Source: Dyadobacter endophyticus (lineage in GTDB: Bacteria; Bacteroidota; Bacteroidia; Cytophagales; Spirosomataceae). Taken from it: 64,000 bases of DNA. The stretch spans positions 372,001-436,000 of the forward strand of contig NZ_BMIA01000002.1 of NCBI RefSeq assembly GCF_014641595.1, in the 5' to 3' direction. The position numbers and the translations under genes are program-made. Positions 51,880 through 60,824 of this stretch are shown here, piece by piece. Numbering within the stretch: the first letter of the stretch is position 1; each line of letters opens with the position of its first letter. The notes below the pieces were generated by a model that saw nothing but the letters and a program-made list of their open reading frames with translations, searched no databases and was not told the DNA's origin.

Positions 51880-52908
51880 TTAGTTCTCTGTTTTCTGACT
51901 TACCCCAGCACTTTCAAAACTTGCCATTTCGTTCAGGAATGCGACCGCGCTTTGCAGGAGCGGGTACGCGAGCGCGCAGCCTGTGCCCTCGCCCAAGCGC
52001 ATATCGAGCTTCAACAACGCTTCCGATTCCAGTGATTCGAGTAGCAAGCGATGGCCTTTTTCGTTGGATTGATGGCAGAAAATCGCATTTCGCTGAACGC
52101 CCGGGTCCATTTTTAATGCAACTAAATAGCTAACGGAAGCGATGAAGCCGTCGACCAGCACCAGCATACCCAGCCGCGCGGCTTCGCGCATGGCGCCGCA
52201 CATCATCGCAATTTCAAATCCGCCAAATGTCGCCAGCACCGATTCGGGATCATTACCTGTATTTTGATGGTATTCCAATGCCTGGGTTAATACCGCTATT
52301 TTTTTGGCAAGCTGGTCGTCGTCGAGGCCTGTTCCCTTGCCTGCGCATTCAGATATCGGCCTGTTGAGTAACCGGCTCATAATCACCGATGCCGAAGAAG
52401 TGTTACCAATACCCATCTCGCCAAAACCGATCACGTTACAGCCGGTCTCTTGCACCTGCCGGACCAATTCGGCACCCTTTTCCAGGGATTGCCTGCACTC
52501 GGCGCCCGTCATAGCAGGCTGCTGCAAAAAGCTTTTAGTCCCAAAACCCACCTTCGCGTCGACCAATTTTTCATTTTTACCAAAATCATAGTCTACACCG
52601 GCATCCACCAGCAAGAGACCAATGCCGTGCTGCCGCGTAAAAACGTTGATCGCTGCACCTCCACCGATGAAGTTAAGCACCATTTGCGGCGTAACTTCCG
52701 ATGGATAGGCGCTTACGCCCTCCGAAGCAATCCCATGGCTGGCTGCAAAAACGATGATATGCGGGCTCACAAGTTGCGGCGACAAGGTGTCCTGCACCGA
52801 CGCAATTTGAAATGCCAACTTTTCAAGCGCTCCCAAAGCACCCAAAGGCTTCGTTTTCAGATCAATTTTCGCCTGAATTTCCTGTTTGGTAATAGTGGCA
52901 GTATGCAT
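51880..52908 (-). CDS. cobT: Nicotinate-nucleotide-dimethylbenzimidazole phosphoribosyltransferase (CobT)
   Basis: 342 residues. KTKPLGALGALEKLA at 17-31 is the typical start, ASHGIASEGVSAYP and GFGEMGIGNTSSASV are central motifs, and RLGEGTGCALAYPLL carries the catalytic Glu. It makes alpha-ribazole phosphate from the lower-ligand base and nicotinate mononucleotide. Transcribed with cobU (4-bp gap) and cobS. Confidence 0.92.
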   Translation of the reverse strand: MHTATITKQEIQAKIDLKTKPLGALGALEKLAFQIASVQDTLSPQLVSPHIIVFAASHGIASEGVSAYPSEVTPQMVLNFIGGGAAINVFTRQHGIGLLLVDAGVDYDFGKNEKLVDAKVGFGTKSFLQQPAMTGAECRQSLEKGAELVRQVQETGCNVIGFGEMGIGNTSSASVIMSRLLNRPISECAGKGTGLDDDQLAKKIAVLTQALEYHQNTGNDPESVLATFGGFEIAMMCGAMREAARLGMLVLVDGFIASVSYLVALKMDPGVQRNAIFCHQSNEKGHRLLLESLESEALLKLDMRLGEGTGCALAYPLLQSAVAFLNEMASFESAGVSQKTEN

Positions 52909-52912
52909 AAAG

Positions 52913-53425
52913 TTATTGGAGAGATTTTAATACCAATGGAAGTCCCGAAACGATCAAAATCGCCTCTTGTGCCGCAGCGGCCACATATTGGTTGGCCCAA
53001 CCCTGCAAATCGGCAAATTTCCGGCCCGCTTCCGTTTCAGCATGAACGCCCATGCCTATTTCATTGGATATGATAATTAATGTAGCGTCGATATTCGCCA
53101 GCATGTCGAGTTCGGCTTTAAATGCGGCCAGCGACTTTTCGACATCATATTCAAAAGCAACAAACAAATTTGTAAGCCACAATGTAACGCAGTCGATCAC
53201 CGCCACCTTTCCTGCGAGCGGCAGCAAATGAATATTCCGCTCACTTTCCAGCGATGTCCATTCCGGCCCGCGCTCTTCCTGATGCCGTTTTACACGCCTG
53301 GCAAAATCCTCGTCCCAAACCCTCGACGTAGCCACATATACCGGATTGGCACTTTTTTGCAATGCCAGATCCATCGCAAACCTGCTTTTTCCGCTGCGGA
53401 CACCGCCCGTAACGTAAATGATCAT
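52913..53425 (-). CDS. cobU: Adenosylcobinamide kinase/guanylyltransferase (CobU)
   Basis: 170 residues. P-loop VTGGVRSGKSRFA at 5-17, and RVKRHQEERGPEWTSLE contains the His expected to become guanylylated. It phosphorylates adenosylcobinamide and then transfers GMP. The start overlaps the adenosyltransferase stop (ATGA at 53422-53425), so the two are translationally coupled. Confidence 0.9.
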   Translation of the reverse strand: MIIYVTGGVRSGKSRFAMDLALQKSANPVYVATSRVWDEDFARRVKRHQEERGPEWTSLESERNIHLLPLAGKVAVIDCVTLWLTNLFVAFEYDVEKSLAAFKAELDMLANIDATLIIISNEIGMGVHAETEAGRKFADLQGWANQYVAAAAQEAILIVSGLPLVLKSLQ

Positions 53426-54006
53426 GACGGCTCCGCACTTTTAAAGCGTTTATACAAAAAGAGCTGCCATTTTTCCTCCGCAACGCCTGCCTTGTCCATT
53501 TCGGCTCGTGCGAGGGTAAAAAACAGGTCCGACAGCCGGTTGACATAAGCCGGGATAGCCTCATTTACCTCATCGGTTTTGATCAGCGACACCAACCTTC
53601 GCTCGCCCCTGCGCATTTGCGTCCGCGCAACATGGCATAGCGCCGACACCTCGTTCCCGCCCGGTAGCAAAAAGTAATCGGACGGCGAGGTCATAGCAGC
53701 TTCAAGCGCATCGATCCACTCCTCACAAAAAGCCGCACCATCGACCGGCATCGGGTTTTTGTTCTCTTTTTTTGCGTCCGAAGGGCGAGCCAGGTGGGAC
53801 ATCATGTCCATCAGATCCTTTTGTATTTTGTGCAGATTAGCCTGCCATTCATGCCCCGTGCCCAACTTTACGCGCAGCAATCCGATCGTCGAATTGGCTT
53901 CATCAAGCGTGCCGATGCATTCAATGCGGACGTCGTCCTTGCTTACCCGGCTTCCACCAAACAACCCGGTGGTACCCTTATCGCCCTTTTTGGTGTATAT
54001 TTTCAT
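53422..54006 (-). CDS. Corrinoid adenosyltransferase, PduO type
   Basis: 194 residues. The PduO-type ATP site is IYTKKGDKGTTGLFGG at 3-18, with LDEANSTIGLLR, VARTQMRRGERRLV and VNRLSDLFFTLAR later. It transfers the adenosyl group from ATP to reduced corrinoid. Name variants are cobO (unrelated fold) and pduO, so no symbol is given. The stop of the upstream lipoprotein gene lies directly at its start. Confidence 0.9.
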   Translation of the reverse strand: MKIYTKKGDKGTTGLFGGSRVSKDDVRIECIGTLDEANSTIGLLRVKLGTGHEWQANLHKIQKDLMDMMSHLARPSDAKKENKNPMPVDGAAFCEEWIDALEAAMTSPSDYFLLPGGNEVSALCHVARTQMRRGERRLVSLIKTDEVNEAIPAYVNRLSDLFFTLARAEMDKAGVAEEKWQLFLYKRFKSAEPS

Positions 54007-55179
54007 TTAATTGATTGATTTATAGTATATCAACTCGTGCTGTGGCAACAGCTCCGGGTGAAGAATGCGGATCAGGTCGGCCAGCACCAGATGCGGGTTC
54101 ACCGCACCGGATTCCCAGTAATCGTTCGCGCCCTGCGCATTCATGCGGTTGTTGTAGCTGTAAATACGGTTGGTTTTGAATGATTTGAAGTCGGCATAAC
54201 GGATGTCGCGCGCCAGAACATCTTTCCTGGTTTGTACATTTCCAATGCTCACATTCAGCCAAAAGTCGGCCTGCAGCGCAACCGGATAAACCGTTTCAAA
54301 GCTTAGCGGCAAACTTCCCGTCGCTTTTGTGTTCGCCCAATGGTACGAGGCTCCCGCGTCCCGGAAAAAGCAGCTCACGTAGCTATCGCCATTCGGAACA
54401 TTCCAGGCGTCTTTCGAATTCATCCCCGTAATCAGGCTGGGGCGTAAGGCAACTTTGGCTGTCAGTTTCACCAACTGTTTATATTCCTCCTCCACACGCG
54501 CGAACTTTTTGTTCACTTCTCCTTCCTTATTGATCAATGCAGCGAGCAGTTTCACCCATTCCGCCCGTCCCAGCGGTGTGGTTTCCACCCACTCCGAATT
54601 GACCATCACCGGAATCCCCGCCTGATGCAACGACTCATACCGGCTCACCTTCGAAACCGGACTGCCCGTAGCCATAATCAGATCGGGATGCATGCTCACC
54701 AACAATTCTTCATTAAGCCCCTGATCTTTGCCTACTTCCACAATCCGGCCGGATTTGATCCGGTCCAGCACTTTGGCGGAAGAAACATATTTGAGATTTC
54801 CCATACCTGTGAGAATATCCTCACAGCCCAGGAACCCGATCAAGCCGATGTGCAGCGACGACATCGCGACCATGCTCCTAACGGGGATCTCGATCACCTG
54901 GCTGTCGTTGTACCCGATCGGGCGTGGCGTACCGCGTTGTACCAGCACATACGTGAGCGTATCCGTCGCTTTCTCGAACGGGCTCATGATCCTGACGACC
55001 TTATGGTGCTTGTGATAGCTGATTTTGAAGCCCTTGGCATAAACCACTTTGGCCTTTTCGGGGAAGAGGTCACGACCAGCGTAATGAGAATCGCCTTTTT
55101 CGTAAAGCGATGAAGAAGTGCTGCAACCGGCCAGCAAGCCGCACAGCAGCATGGCTGCAAGTATTTTTCTAATAGTCAT
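54007..55179 (-). CDS. Corrinoid-binding lipoprotein, BtuF-like ABC substrate-binding protein
   Basis: 390 residues. A lipoprotein signal ends in LLAGCS with the lipid-carrying Cys at residue 19. The domain is the periplasmic cobalamin/siderophore type: VAMSSLHIGLIGFLGCEDILTGM, then LNEELLVSMHPDLIMATGSP and AGIPVMVNSEWVETTPLGRAEW, as in BtuF. First gene after the cobalamin riboswitch, which supports corrinoid rather than iron. No BtuC or BtuD gene is nearby. Confidence 0.85.
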   Translation of the reverse strand: MTIRKILAAMLLCGLLAGCSTSSSLYEKGDSHYAGRDLFPEKAKVVYAKGFKISYHKHHKVVRIMSPFEKATDTLTYVLVQRGTPRPIGYNDSQVIEIPVRSMVAMSSLHIGLIGFLGCEDILTGMGNLKYVSSAKVLDRIKSGRIVEVGKDQGLNEELLVSMHPDLIMATGSPVSKVSRYESLHQAGIPVMVNSEWVETTPLGRAEWVKLLAALINKEGEVNKKFARVEEEYKQLVKLTAKVALRPSLITGMNSKDAWNVPNGDSYVSCFFRDAGASYHWANTKATGSLPLSFETVYPVALQADFWLNVSIGNVQTRKDVLARDIRYADFKSFKTNRIYSYNNRMNAQGANDYWESGAVNPHLVLADLIRILHPELLPQHELIYYKSIN

Positions 55180-55187
55180 GAGTCACC

Positions 55188-55206
55188 GGCCTTTCTTCCG
55201 AAAGCC
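55188..55206 (-). promoter_or_regulatory. Hairpin just before the btuF-like start codon
   Basis: GGCCTTTC and GAAAGCC pair around TTCC with a single bulged base. The hairpin ends 8 nt before the ATG at 55179. It may be the expression platform of the riboswitch, hiding or exposing the start region; this role is inferred. Confidence 0.45.
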
Positions 55207-55215
55207 ATATTAACA

Positions 55216-55385
55216 GCGTTTGCAGGCAGGTCTTCTGACTCGTTCAACCCTTGTGCCTTCCCGGGGTAACCCCAGTGACATCATACAAGAGCCTCGTTGT
55301 GAACTCACAGCAGCGGAGACTGTTCCGGACTTTCACCGGATTCCCTTTTAATCACGCGAAATGCGTGTACCTGGATGGCCGCAAA
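55216..55385 (-). ncRNA. Cobalamin riboswitch
   Basis: On the minus strand the conserved elements occur in order: GGGAATCCGGTGAAAGTCC, then GAACAGTCTCCGCTGCTGTG, then the GTCACTGGGGTTACCCC stretch, GGGAAGGC and the B12 box GAGTCAGAAGACCTGCC. These match the AdoCbl riboswitch core. It ends about 40 bp upstream of the btuF-like start codon. It should lower expression of the btuF-cobC operon when cobalamin is abundant. Confidence 0.92.
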
Positions 55386-55439
55386 ACTAGCGATATTTTA
55401 TTGCTTATCATTGTAAAGATTCATTTGCACACTCCCAAC

Positions 55440-55547
55440 ATGAAACGAGACGACATCCTACGGAAATCGATCCTGGAAGATATTTCCGAAGATGGGCAGG
55501 CACTTCGCCAGCGTTGGTTCAGAAAATCAAGGAAGACAGAGACCTGA
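55440..55547 (+). pseudogene. Possible gene-start remnant
   Basis: An ATG-initiated frame of 35 codons reads MKRDDILRKSILEDISED, which resembles the beginning of Rpn-like nuclease/transposase proteins of Bacteroidota (MKRDDILWKxILEDxFxDF as I recall it). It then loses similarity and overlaps the 3' end of cbiB. It may be a leftover start of a lost gene, or chance. Confidence 0.2.
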
Positions 55548-56471
55548 ACTAATCAACAGAAGAATCATCAATACCATCAACACGCAAGTCCGGTGATTAA
55601 CATTTGCCGCGCTTGTAATTTCGCCCGGCTTGATGACCCGGTCGTTCTCACCAATAAAAGGCTTCTCAACCACATTCCCCTGATACACGTTCGGGCCTCC
55701 GAAGCAGCAATCCAAAATTCCCGCCAGGGCTGCCTCGGGGTAACCGGCATTCGGGCTTTTGTGCTTCCCACCAAATTTGAAGATAAATAGTAACCCTCGT
55801 TTGCTCCCGGTCACCAAAACCATCAGCAACGCTGTCAAACGCGCCGGGATAAAGTTGGCCACGTCGTCCAGCCGCGCGGCAAATTTCCCAAACCATTCAT
55901 AGCGTTCATTCCTGTACCCCAGCATCGAATCCATCGTGTTGACCATTTTATAAGCCATCATGCCCGGTACCCCTGCTATCGCATAGTAGAAAAGGGGCGC
56001 TACGACTCCGTCGCTCAGGTTTTCGGACATTGTTTCCAACACCGCGATGCGTATCTGCTGCGCATTCAGCTTTGACGTATCCCTGCCAACAATTCTCGAA
56101 AGCTGTTGCCTACCCGCGTCCAGCCCTTCATTTTCCAACACACTGAACACCTTTTTACCTTCCGCAATGAGGGAATGGTTGGCCAGGCCGTAATAAACCC
56201 AAATAGTATTGACCAACACCAGCAAAACAGGAAGCTGCATCAGTATTACATTGGTCCAATAAAAAAATGCAAACACTGAAACCACCAGGAGTACGCTTAG
56301 TACCGTCCCCTTCAAAAACCGGAACCGGCCATGGTTCAAGAGTTTTTCGCCCTTCGCAATGGCATTACCGAACACCCGGACCGGATGTGGCCAGCTGTCG
56401 GGATCGCCCAGCCATAAATCCAGCAAATACCCCGCAGCCAGCGGAAGAATTAATAATAGAGCGTCTGCCAT
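55527..56471 (-). CDS. cbiB: Adenosylcobinamide-phosphate synthase (CbiB)
   Basis: 314 residues, the usual length, with several hydrophobic segments. LAAGYLLDLWLGDPDSWPHPVRVFG at 10-34 is the CbiB signature, and GVVAPLFYYAIAGVPGMMAYKMVNTMDSM is the conserved core. It condenses adenosylcobyric acid with the aminopropanol phosphate arm. Overlaps cobD by 22 nt. Last gene of the first B12 block; the riboswitch lies after its end. Confidence 0.9.
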   Translation of the reverse strand: MADALLLILPLAAGYLLDLWLGDPDSWPHPVRVFGNAIAKGEKLLNHGRFRFLKGTVLSVLLVVSVFAFFYWTNVILMQLPVLLVLVNTIWVYYGLANHSLIAEGKKVFSVLENEGLDAGRQQLSRIVGRDTSKLNAQQIRIAVLETMSENLSDGVVAPLFYYAIAGVPGMMAYKMVNTMDSMLGYRNERYEWFGKFAARLDDVANFIPARLTALLMVLVTGSKRGLLFIFKFGGKHKSPNAGYPEAALAGILDCCFGGPNVYQGNVVEKPFIGENDRVIKPGEITSAANVNHRTCVLMVLMILLLISSGLCLP

Positions 56472-57472
56472 TCTTTCAATGCATCGAGCATTTTCTGATT
56501 ATCATTCGGCCGTTGCGTGGCAAGGCGGAAATGTTGCCGTGACAGGCCACGGAAGTTGCCGGCGTCGCGGATAAGCAGGCCGTGTTTGTCGACCAGGAAT
56601 TCTTTGAGTTGAGCCGCATTGCGCACCAAAGTTCTTGCTAAAAAGAAATGCGTATCACTTTCCAGCACTTCCAGACATTCCAGTTTTTGCAATTCTTGAA
56701 CGAACGTTCTTTTATCCTCCAAAAGCTGTGAAACCGGTGGCTGAATATCCTTGAAATGATCAAAGATGTAATGTCCGGCCGTCATGGCTATGCTATTAAC
56801 AGTCCAGGGCTGTTTGATATTCATCAGCGAATCAATCAATTCCTCGCGTGCGAGCAGATAACCCAACCGCAATCCGGGAATAGCGTAAGTTTTTGTCAAC
56901 GAACGCATGATCAGCAAATTCGGAAACTTCGACATCAACGAAATAACTGACCCGGCTCCCTCTGTGAAATCGATAAACGCCTCATCGACTACGAACAAGC
57001 ACTGCGGGTTTAGTTTAAGCCAGTATTGCAAATCTCTAAAAATCAACCCAGTTGGATTGTTCGGACTACAAATAAATGCCAAATCACTCCTCAACCTCGG
57101 CAATTCCAGTGCATCGTGCCAGGTCAAACCAGCAATCTCATGATCGAATAACAGGCAGGCATCCTCATATTCAGCAAATGAAGGAATCACGACCGTTGTG
57201 CGCTTTCCCGAGAACAATTGAGCAACCAGGTAGATGCTTTCGGTAGTTCCGCTACATACGAGCACCTGCCCTGCCTGCACCTGATGGTGCCTTGCTACCT
57301 TTTCGCGCAAACTCTCGGCAAGTACCTCCGGGTAACGGTTTATCTCATTCCATTTTGCAAAAACATGCTCCTTCAAACCCGCTGGTTCGCCTCCGTACCA
57401 GACATTCGTGCTGAAATCTGCGATGATCCTGCTTCCATACCTGTAACCATCGTCGCCGTGCCCGTGTAACAT
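56450..57472 (-). CDS. cobD: Threonine-phosphate decarboxylase-like aminotransferase (CobD)
   Basis: 340 residues, class I/II PLP fold. CSGTTESIYLVAQ, SPNNPTG, VVDEAFIDF and the PLP-binding Lys194 in RSLTKTYAIPGLRLGYLLA are present. Placed between cobQ and cbiB, it should give 1-aminopropan-2-ol phosphate from threonine phosphate. HisC-like aminotransferases share the fold, and the context decides. Follows cobQ by 3 bp. Confidence 0.87.
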   Translation of the reverse strand: MLHGHGDDGYRYGSRIIADFSTNVWYGGEPAGLKEHVFAKWNEINRYPEVLAESLREKVARHHQVQAGQVLVCSGTTESIYLVAQLFSGKRTTVVIPSFAEYEDACLLFDHEIAGLTWHDALELPRLRSDLAFICSPNNPTGLIFRDLQYWLKLNPQCLFVVDEAFIDFTEGAGSVISLMSKFPNLLIMRSLTKTYAIPGLRLGYLLAREELIDSLMNIKQPWTVNSIAMTAGHYIFDHFKDIQPPVSQLLEDKRTFVQELQKLECLEVLESDTHFFLARTLVRNAAQLKEFLVDKHGLLIRDAGNFRGLSRQHFRLATQRPNDNQKMLDALKEWQTLYY

Positions 57473-57475
57473 AAT

Positions 57476-58951
57476 CTATTCAGCTATACTCTTATAAATC
57501 AATTCCATATCAATGTGTGTGCGCAGCAAATCCGCCAGCTTGTCATATTGCTGTTCTCTAAATTCATGATAATCATATTGCACGCCTTCTTCATTTGTGT
57601 ACGGCGCTAAAATGGCATCGATTACAATCTGATTATCCAGAATGCCGTGCAGATAAGTCCCCCATGTGTACGCGTCCAGATAATATCCGTCCTTACGCCC
57701 ATTTGAAAATGTGGCAACTGACTCTCCGGGTTCCAATGCAGCGGTTTCACCCATATGAATCTCGTAGCCGGAGCATTCATCCGCAGCTTCCCTAAACCGA
57801 AATGTGCATTGCAATGTCGTCTTTTCAGGCTGCAAAACCGTCCTTACCGGCAAAAGCCCCAATCCCGGTAATTCCTCTATTTCTCCTTCGATATGTTGCG
57901 GATCCAGAATGCTTTCACCCAACATCTGATACCCGCCACAAATCCCGATCACCGTCTTCCCGGCTTTATGCGCGTCGTAAATTGCCTTCGCTACACCACT
58001 GTTTTTGATCGCCAGCATATCCCCGATCGTGTTTTTACTCCCGGGAATGATCACGATCGAAGCTTTGGCAATTTCGGATGGCTCGTTGGTATAATACAAA
58101 TTAACACGTGGATCCTTTTCCAGTCGGTCGAAGTCGGTAAAGTTGGAAAGCCTTTTCAGAAGTATCACCGCTACATTCACCTTGCCTTCCACAGCCGAGC
58201 GGTATTTGAGTTCCAGCGAGACCGAATCTTCCTGTTCGATGTGAATGTCACGAAAATAAGGCAAAATACCCACTACCGGCAATCCGGTGAGTTCTTCCAG
58301 CATTCTTTTACCCTCTTCAAACAACCGCCCATCCCCCCGGAATTTGTTGACAATAATCCCTTTCATACACGCACGTTCCTCAGGCGTAAGCAAAGCAATA
58401 GTACCATAAACACTGCCAAAGACCCCTCCTTTATCGATATCGGCGATCAGGTAAGTAGCCGCACCGGCATGTGCTGCCATTCTTAGATTAGTAATATCCC
58501 GGTGTTTCAGGTTCAGCTCCGAAATACTACCTGCTCCTTCCATTACAATAGGCGAATACCTGGCTGCGAGGCGGTCGAATGCATCCTTTACAGCCGAGAA
58601 CAATTCGCGCCGGTCGTTGGCCATAAAATATTCGTAGGCAGACTGGTTTCCTACCGGTTTCCCGTTCAACACCACCTGAGAAGTTCTATCATTGGTAGGT
58701 TTCAGCAGGACCGGGTTCATGTCCGATTCGCATGGTATTTGAGCGGCTTCGGCCTGAACAGCTTGTGCGCGCCCGAGTTCAAGCCCGTCGGTCGTCACAA
58801 AACTATTGAGCGACATATTCTGGGCTTTGAATGGCGCCGGCTGGTAGCCATCCTGTTTGAATATCCTGCAAAAACCGGCTGTGATCACACTTTTGCCCAC
58901 ATCCGAGCCCGTCCCGACAAACATAATCGGACGCAATTTTTTAGTATTCAT
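57476..58951 (-). CDS. cobQ: Cobyric acid synthase (CobQ)
   Basis: 491 residues. The P-loop-like GTGSDVGKSVITAGFCRI lies at 13-30, followed by PFKAQNMSLNSFVT. The glutaminase half has the catalytic Cys in GICGGYQMLGE and His in YLHGILDN. It amidates adenosylcobyrinic acid diamide at the remaining carboxylates. Follows the chelatase subunit by 5 bp. Confidence 0.92.
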   Translation of the reverse strand: MNTKKLRPIMFVGTGSDVGKSVITAGFCRIFKQDGYQPAPFKAQNMSLNSFVTTDGLELGRAQAVQAEAAQIPCESDMNPVLLKPTNDRTSQVVLNGKPVGNQSAYEYFMANDRRELFSAVKDAFDRLAARYSPIVMEGAGSISELNLKHRDITNLRMAAHAGAATYLIADIDKGGVFGSVYGTIALLTPEERACMKGIIVNKFRGDGRLFEEGKRMLEELTGLPVVGILPYFRDIHIEQEDSVSLELKYRSAVEGKVNVAVILLKRLSNFTDFDRLEKDPRVNLYYTNEPSEIAKASIVIIPGSKNTIGDMLAIKNSGVAKAIYDAHKAGKTVIGICGGYQMLGESILDPQHIEGEIEELPGLGLLPVRTVLQPEKTTLQCTFRFREAADECSGYEIHMGETAALEPGESVATFSNGRKDGYYLDAYTWGTYLHGILDNQIVIDAILAPYTNEEGVQYDYHEFREQQYDKLADLLRTHIDMELIYKSIAE

Positions 58952-58956
58952 TTCAT

Positions 58957-60801
58957 TTAAATATCTATCCGCTCCGAAATCGTCTCTGTGATTTCATTAG
59001 CCGAAAGTTCGTGTAACGACAAATACTCCGCGCCAAGCGCCGCGGCCAGCTCCCTTGCCTTTCCATAGCGCACATATCCGCTCTCCGTATCCAATACCAG
59101 CGCCGGATATTTCAGGTTTTCAGCCAATTTCAGCGACTGCCGCCATGCATCTCCGCCTGCACCCGGCAAAGGCACATTTGCTTTTCCATCGCTCAATATT
59201 ACGAGAAATGGCTGCGCATGATCACCTTTTACGAAAGAGGCCAGCATTTTTTCCGCCAATTGCAATGCATGCGGCAACGGGGTTCGTCCGCCTGTCGGCA
59301 GCGTTTCCAGCGCCTGTTCGGCCTGTTCAGTACTCCGGGTTGGTTCTAGCAAAACGGATGCTTCTACCCCACGGAAGGCAATCACAGCCACCATATTACG
59401 CTTTTGATAGGCATCTTGAAGCAAATTCAGCACGCTGCTCTTTACGGCTTCCATTCGCTTGCCCGCCGCCATCGACCCCGATGCATCCACAATGAACATG
59501 ATAAGGTGACCCGCTTTCCCATTTCTGACCTTTTCGTGCAGGTCCCGTCTCCCTACGCTCAACTGATCCGGATCCCGTGCCAATGCATGCAGCACAGTTT
59601 CTGTCAATGCAATGTCGGTAGCAGTCTCACTTTTGACAGTCCTCACCTGAAAGCCTTTCTCTGTCTGTCTCGCTTTTACCCCGCGCCCGTTCGACGAATT
59701 CGGCAAAACAACGGGCTTGTTTTCAGCTAATTCTGGAATGTTTATTCTAAAATCCACTCCAGAAACGTTTTCATCCGCCTCTGTATCGCAATTTCCTTCG
59801 CCACATTCTCCTTCACCTCGCTCGTCTCCCGTCGTTTGCCCGATGGCGGGAGGCTGCGTACCATTCTGTGCAGCATTATCCTGGCCAGCATTATCCTGAT
59901 CATCCTTCAACGACTGACCTGCCTGTGGCGGCGTTACCTTTTTACCCTTCCTGTGTGTCAACACCAACACGGCCCCCTCGCGTATATCTTCCGGGGTTAC
60001 CATCGTGCGCCCGTTCAATGCCGCGATGGTGATCGCTGTTTTGTATAACACAATATCAGCGCGAAGACTGCCCACGCCCCATTCAATGCAAAGCCGGCTG
60101 ATCATGTTGAGCAATCCGTCCGGCATTTGAACCAGCGGAAGCAATTCTTTTGCCCTGGCGATTTGCCCCCTGACCATTTCCTGACTACTAATCCAACGGT
60201 TTTTAAAGGTCGCCGGATCACTTTCAAATCCAATCCTCCTCCGCACCACCTCGGTCCTCGTCTGCACATCGGTTTGAGCTTCCACTTCCACCATTAACCC
60301 AAAACGGTCGAGAAACTGCGGGCGCAGGTTTCCTTCCTCCGGGTTCATCGTACCGATCAGCACAAAACGCGCCGGATGGCTCGCCGACAACCCTTCCCGC
60401 TGGACTGTATTGATGCCCGACGCTGCCACATCCAGTAAAACATCCACCAGATGGTCGGCCAAAAGGTTCACTTCATCGATATACAAAACCCCCTCGTGCG
60501 CGCTCGCGAGCAGGCCAGGCAGCAGCTTTTTAGTTTTACTGGAAAGAATGGCCTCGATATCCAGGCTTCCCAGCACGCGGTCTTCCGAAGCACCCAGCGG
60601 CAAGTCAACAAACGGGACCGGCTCCCCGGTGTGCGTCGCGGGAGGCATCACCTCCGCCAATCCGCGTACCGCAGTACTTTTTGCAGTACCTTTTTCGCCT
60701 TTAATAAGCACCCCGCCAATGCCGGGATTGACCGCACATAACAACAGTGCCTTTTTCAGTTCATCTTGTCCGACGATCGCGGAAAACGGGTATAAAGTCA
60801 T
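58957..60801 (-). CDS. Chelatase ATPase/VWA subunit, ChlI-ChlD fusion type
   Basis: 614 residues. The N-terminal AAA+ domain has Walker [10 protein letters not shown] at 35-43 and Walker B in [11 protein letters not shown] with Asp109. An acidic, Gln/Asn/Glu-rich linker (about 300-350) follows. The C-terminal VWA domain carries the MIDAS motif VDASGSM at about 437. This is the BchI+BchD layout. With CobN upstream, it is likely to act in cobalt insertion, in place of separate CobS/CobT-type subunits. Confidence 0.87.
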   Translation of the reverse strand: MTLYPFSAIVGQDELKKALLLCAVNPGIGGVLIKGEKGTAKSTAVRGLAEVMPPATHTGEPVPFVDLPLGASEDRVLGSLDIEAILSSKTKKLLPGLLASAHEGVLYIDEVNLLADHLVDVLLDVAASGINTVQREGLSASHPARFVLIGTMNPEEGNLRPQFLDRFGLMVEVEAQTDVQTRTEVVRRRIGFESDPATFKNRWISSQEMVRGQIARAKELLPLVQMPDGLLNMISRLCIEWGVGSLRADIVLYKTAITIAALNGRTMVTPEDIREGAVLVLTHRKGKKVTPPQAGQSLKDDQDNAGQDNAAQNGTQPPAIGQTTGDERGEGECGEGNCDTEADENVSGVDFRINIPELAENKPVVLPNSSNGRGVKARQTEKGFQVRTVKSETATDIALTETVLHALARDPDQLSVGRRDLHEKVRNGKAGHLIMFIVDASGSMAAGKRMEAVKSSVLNLLQDAYQKRNMVAVIAFRGVEASVLLEPTRSTEQAEQALETLPTGGRTPLPHALQLAEKMLASFVKGDHAQPFLVILSDGKANVPLPGAGGDAWRQSLKLAENLKYPALVLDTESGYVRYGKARELAAALGAEYLSLHELSANEITETISERIDI

Positions 60802-60824
60802 TTCAATATTTATTTCAGCACCCC

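Noticed and set aside
55251..55547. Plus-strand ORF across the riboswitch
   Set aside because: Its first half is the antisense of the conserved cobalamin riboswitch core, so codon structure there is accidental. Only the final part is noted as a possible remnant.
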